Assembly (NCBI GenBank): GCA_007118235.1 | Contig: SKRY01000416.1 | Coordinates: 1-5,361 of the forward strand | Source of the DNA: Candidatus Hydrogenedentota bacterium | GTDB taxonomy: Bacteria > Hydrogenedentota > Hydrogenedentia > Hydrogenedentales > SLHB01 | Direction of reading: 5' to 3' | Length of the DNA: 5,361 bases | In this document: positions 5,150-5,361 of the stretch, in pieces | Position numbering within the stretch: position 1 is the stretch's first letter | Layout of the letters: the number at the start of each line of letters is the position of its first letter | The notes under the pieces: model-generated | Databases searched by the model: none | Seen by the model: the letters and a program-made list of their open reading frames with translations, nothing else | Told to the model about the DNA's origin: nothing | Program-made: the position numbers and the translations under genes

Positions 5150-5361
5150 TTATACCCGCAAGAATCCCCCGCTCACGGCGGTCTTCTTGTTGAGCAATGC
5201 CACGGCCAATTGCTGCAGGGTATAGCTGTCGTTCTCATGGGTGGGGTCGAGGATGGCGTTTCCCCGGAGATGTTTCAGGATGTACATGCTCAAGACGAGG
5301 TTGCCCATGTCCGCTCCCAGGGTTTCCACGACGGGGAAATCCTGCGCCTTGGGCGGGGTGG
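5150..5361 (-). CDS. C-terminal part of an unrecognised protein, 5' end outside window
   Basis: A frame open across the window edge on the minus strand encodes 69 visible residues and ends with TAA at 5152-5150. The peptide begins TPPKAQDFPVVETLGADMGN and ends TAVSGGFLRV. It looks like real coding sequence: third positions are rich in G and C, it has a balanced mix of residues with alternating hydrophobic and polar segments (LVLSMYILKHL, then YTLQQLAVALLNKK), and a strong terminator follows its stop. No family was recognised and no catalytic motif or membrane segment is evident; LVLSMYIL is short and probably part of a buried helix. It faces away from the excisionase gene, so it probably belongs to the neighbouring chromosome rather than the putative element. 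Confidence 0.65.
   Translation of the reverse strand, partial: TPPKAQDFPVVETLGADMGNLVLSMYILKHLRGNAILDPTHENDSYTLQQLAVALLNKKTAVSGGFLRV

Noticed and set aside
5149..5154. A perfect TATAAT on the minus strand overlapping the stop codon of the last gene
   Set aside because: No acceptable -35 lies 16-18 bases upstream, and a strong terminator follows immediately with no minus-strand gene behind it.

Overview
This 5.4 kb window comes from a GC-rich bacterium. It carries four well-supported protein genes, one small phage-type gene, one unrecognised partial gene and one tRNA gene. The pilin style, the symporter plus AGE-family epimerase pair and the G+C-rich codon use suggest an environmental, polysaccharide- or amino-sugar-using lineage of the Planctomycetota, Hydrogenedentota or Acidobacteriota kind. 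That placement is inference; the window holds no phylogenetic marker that would settle it.

Layout. Positions 1-477 (+) hold the C-terminal part of a type IV pilin or type II secretion pseudopilin, cut by the window edge just before its prepilin peptidase site. Two hairpins in tandem (514-550 and 564-591) probably end its transcript. A sigma70-like promoter (about 627-655) and a very GC-rich, foldable leader precede a two-gene unit: a sodium:solute symporter (775-2274) and an N-acylglucosamine 2-epimerase family enzyme (2315-3580), 40 bases apart. The natural reading is that the symporter imports a sugar or amino sugar and the epimerase inverts it at C2 so that it can enter metabolism. ManNAc/GlcNAc is the first guess, but mannose or an oligosaccharide is possible.

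Convergent to the epimerase is a membrane protein gene (4203-3577, minus) with a zinc ribbon at each end and two transmembrane segments in the middle. The two genes overlap tail to tail in the four bases TTAA, so their stop codons interlock. Upstream of it, pointing the other way, is a tRNA-Ala(GGC) gene (4330-4405) with encoded CCA. Its promoter matches the sigma70 consensus exactly (TTGACA, 17 bases, TATAAT).

From 4406 to 4900 the composition turns clearly AT-richer and no convincing protein gene is visible. This stretch holds several inverted repeats. It leads to a 61-residue winged-helix excisionase/AlpA-type DNA-binding protein (4901-5086, +). A tRNA gene followed by atypical DNA and an excisionase gene suggests the remnant or edge of an element integrated at the tRNA, although no integrase and no second att copy lie in the window. 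A strong 11-bp hairpin (5102-5133) is placed to terminate both the excisionase and the minus-strand gene whose last 69 codons (5361-5150) end the window. That last protein was not recognised.
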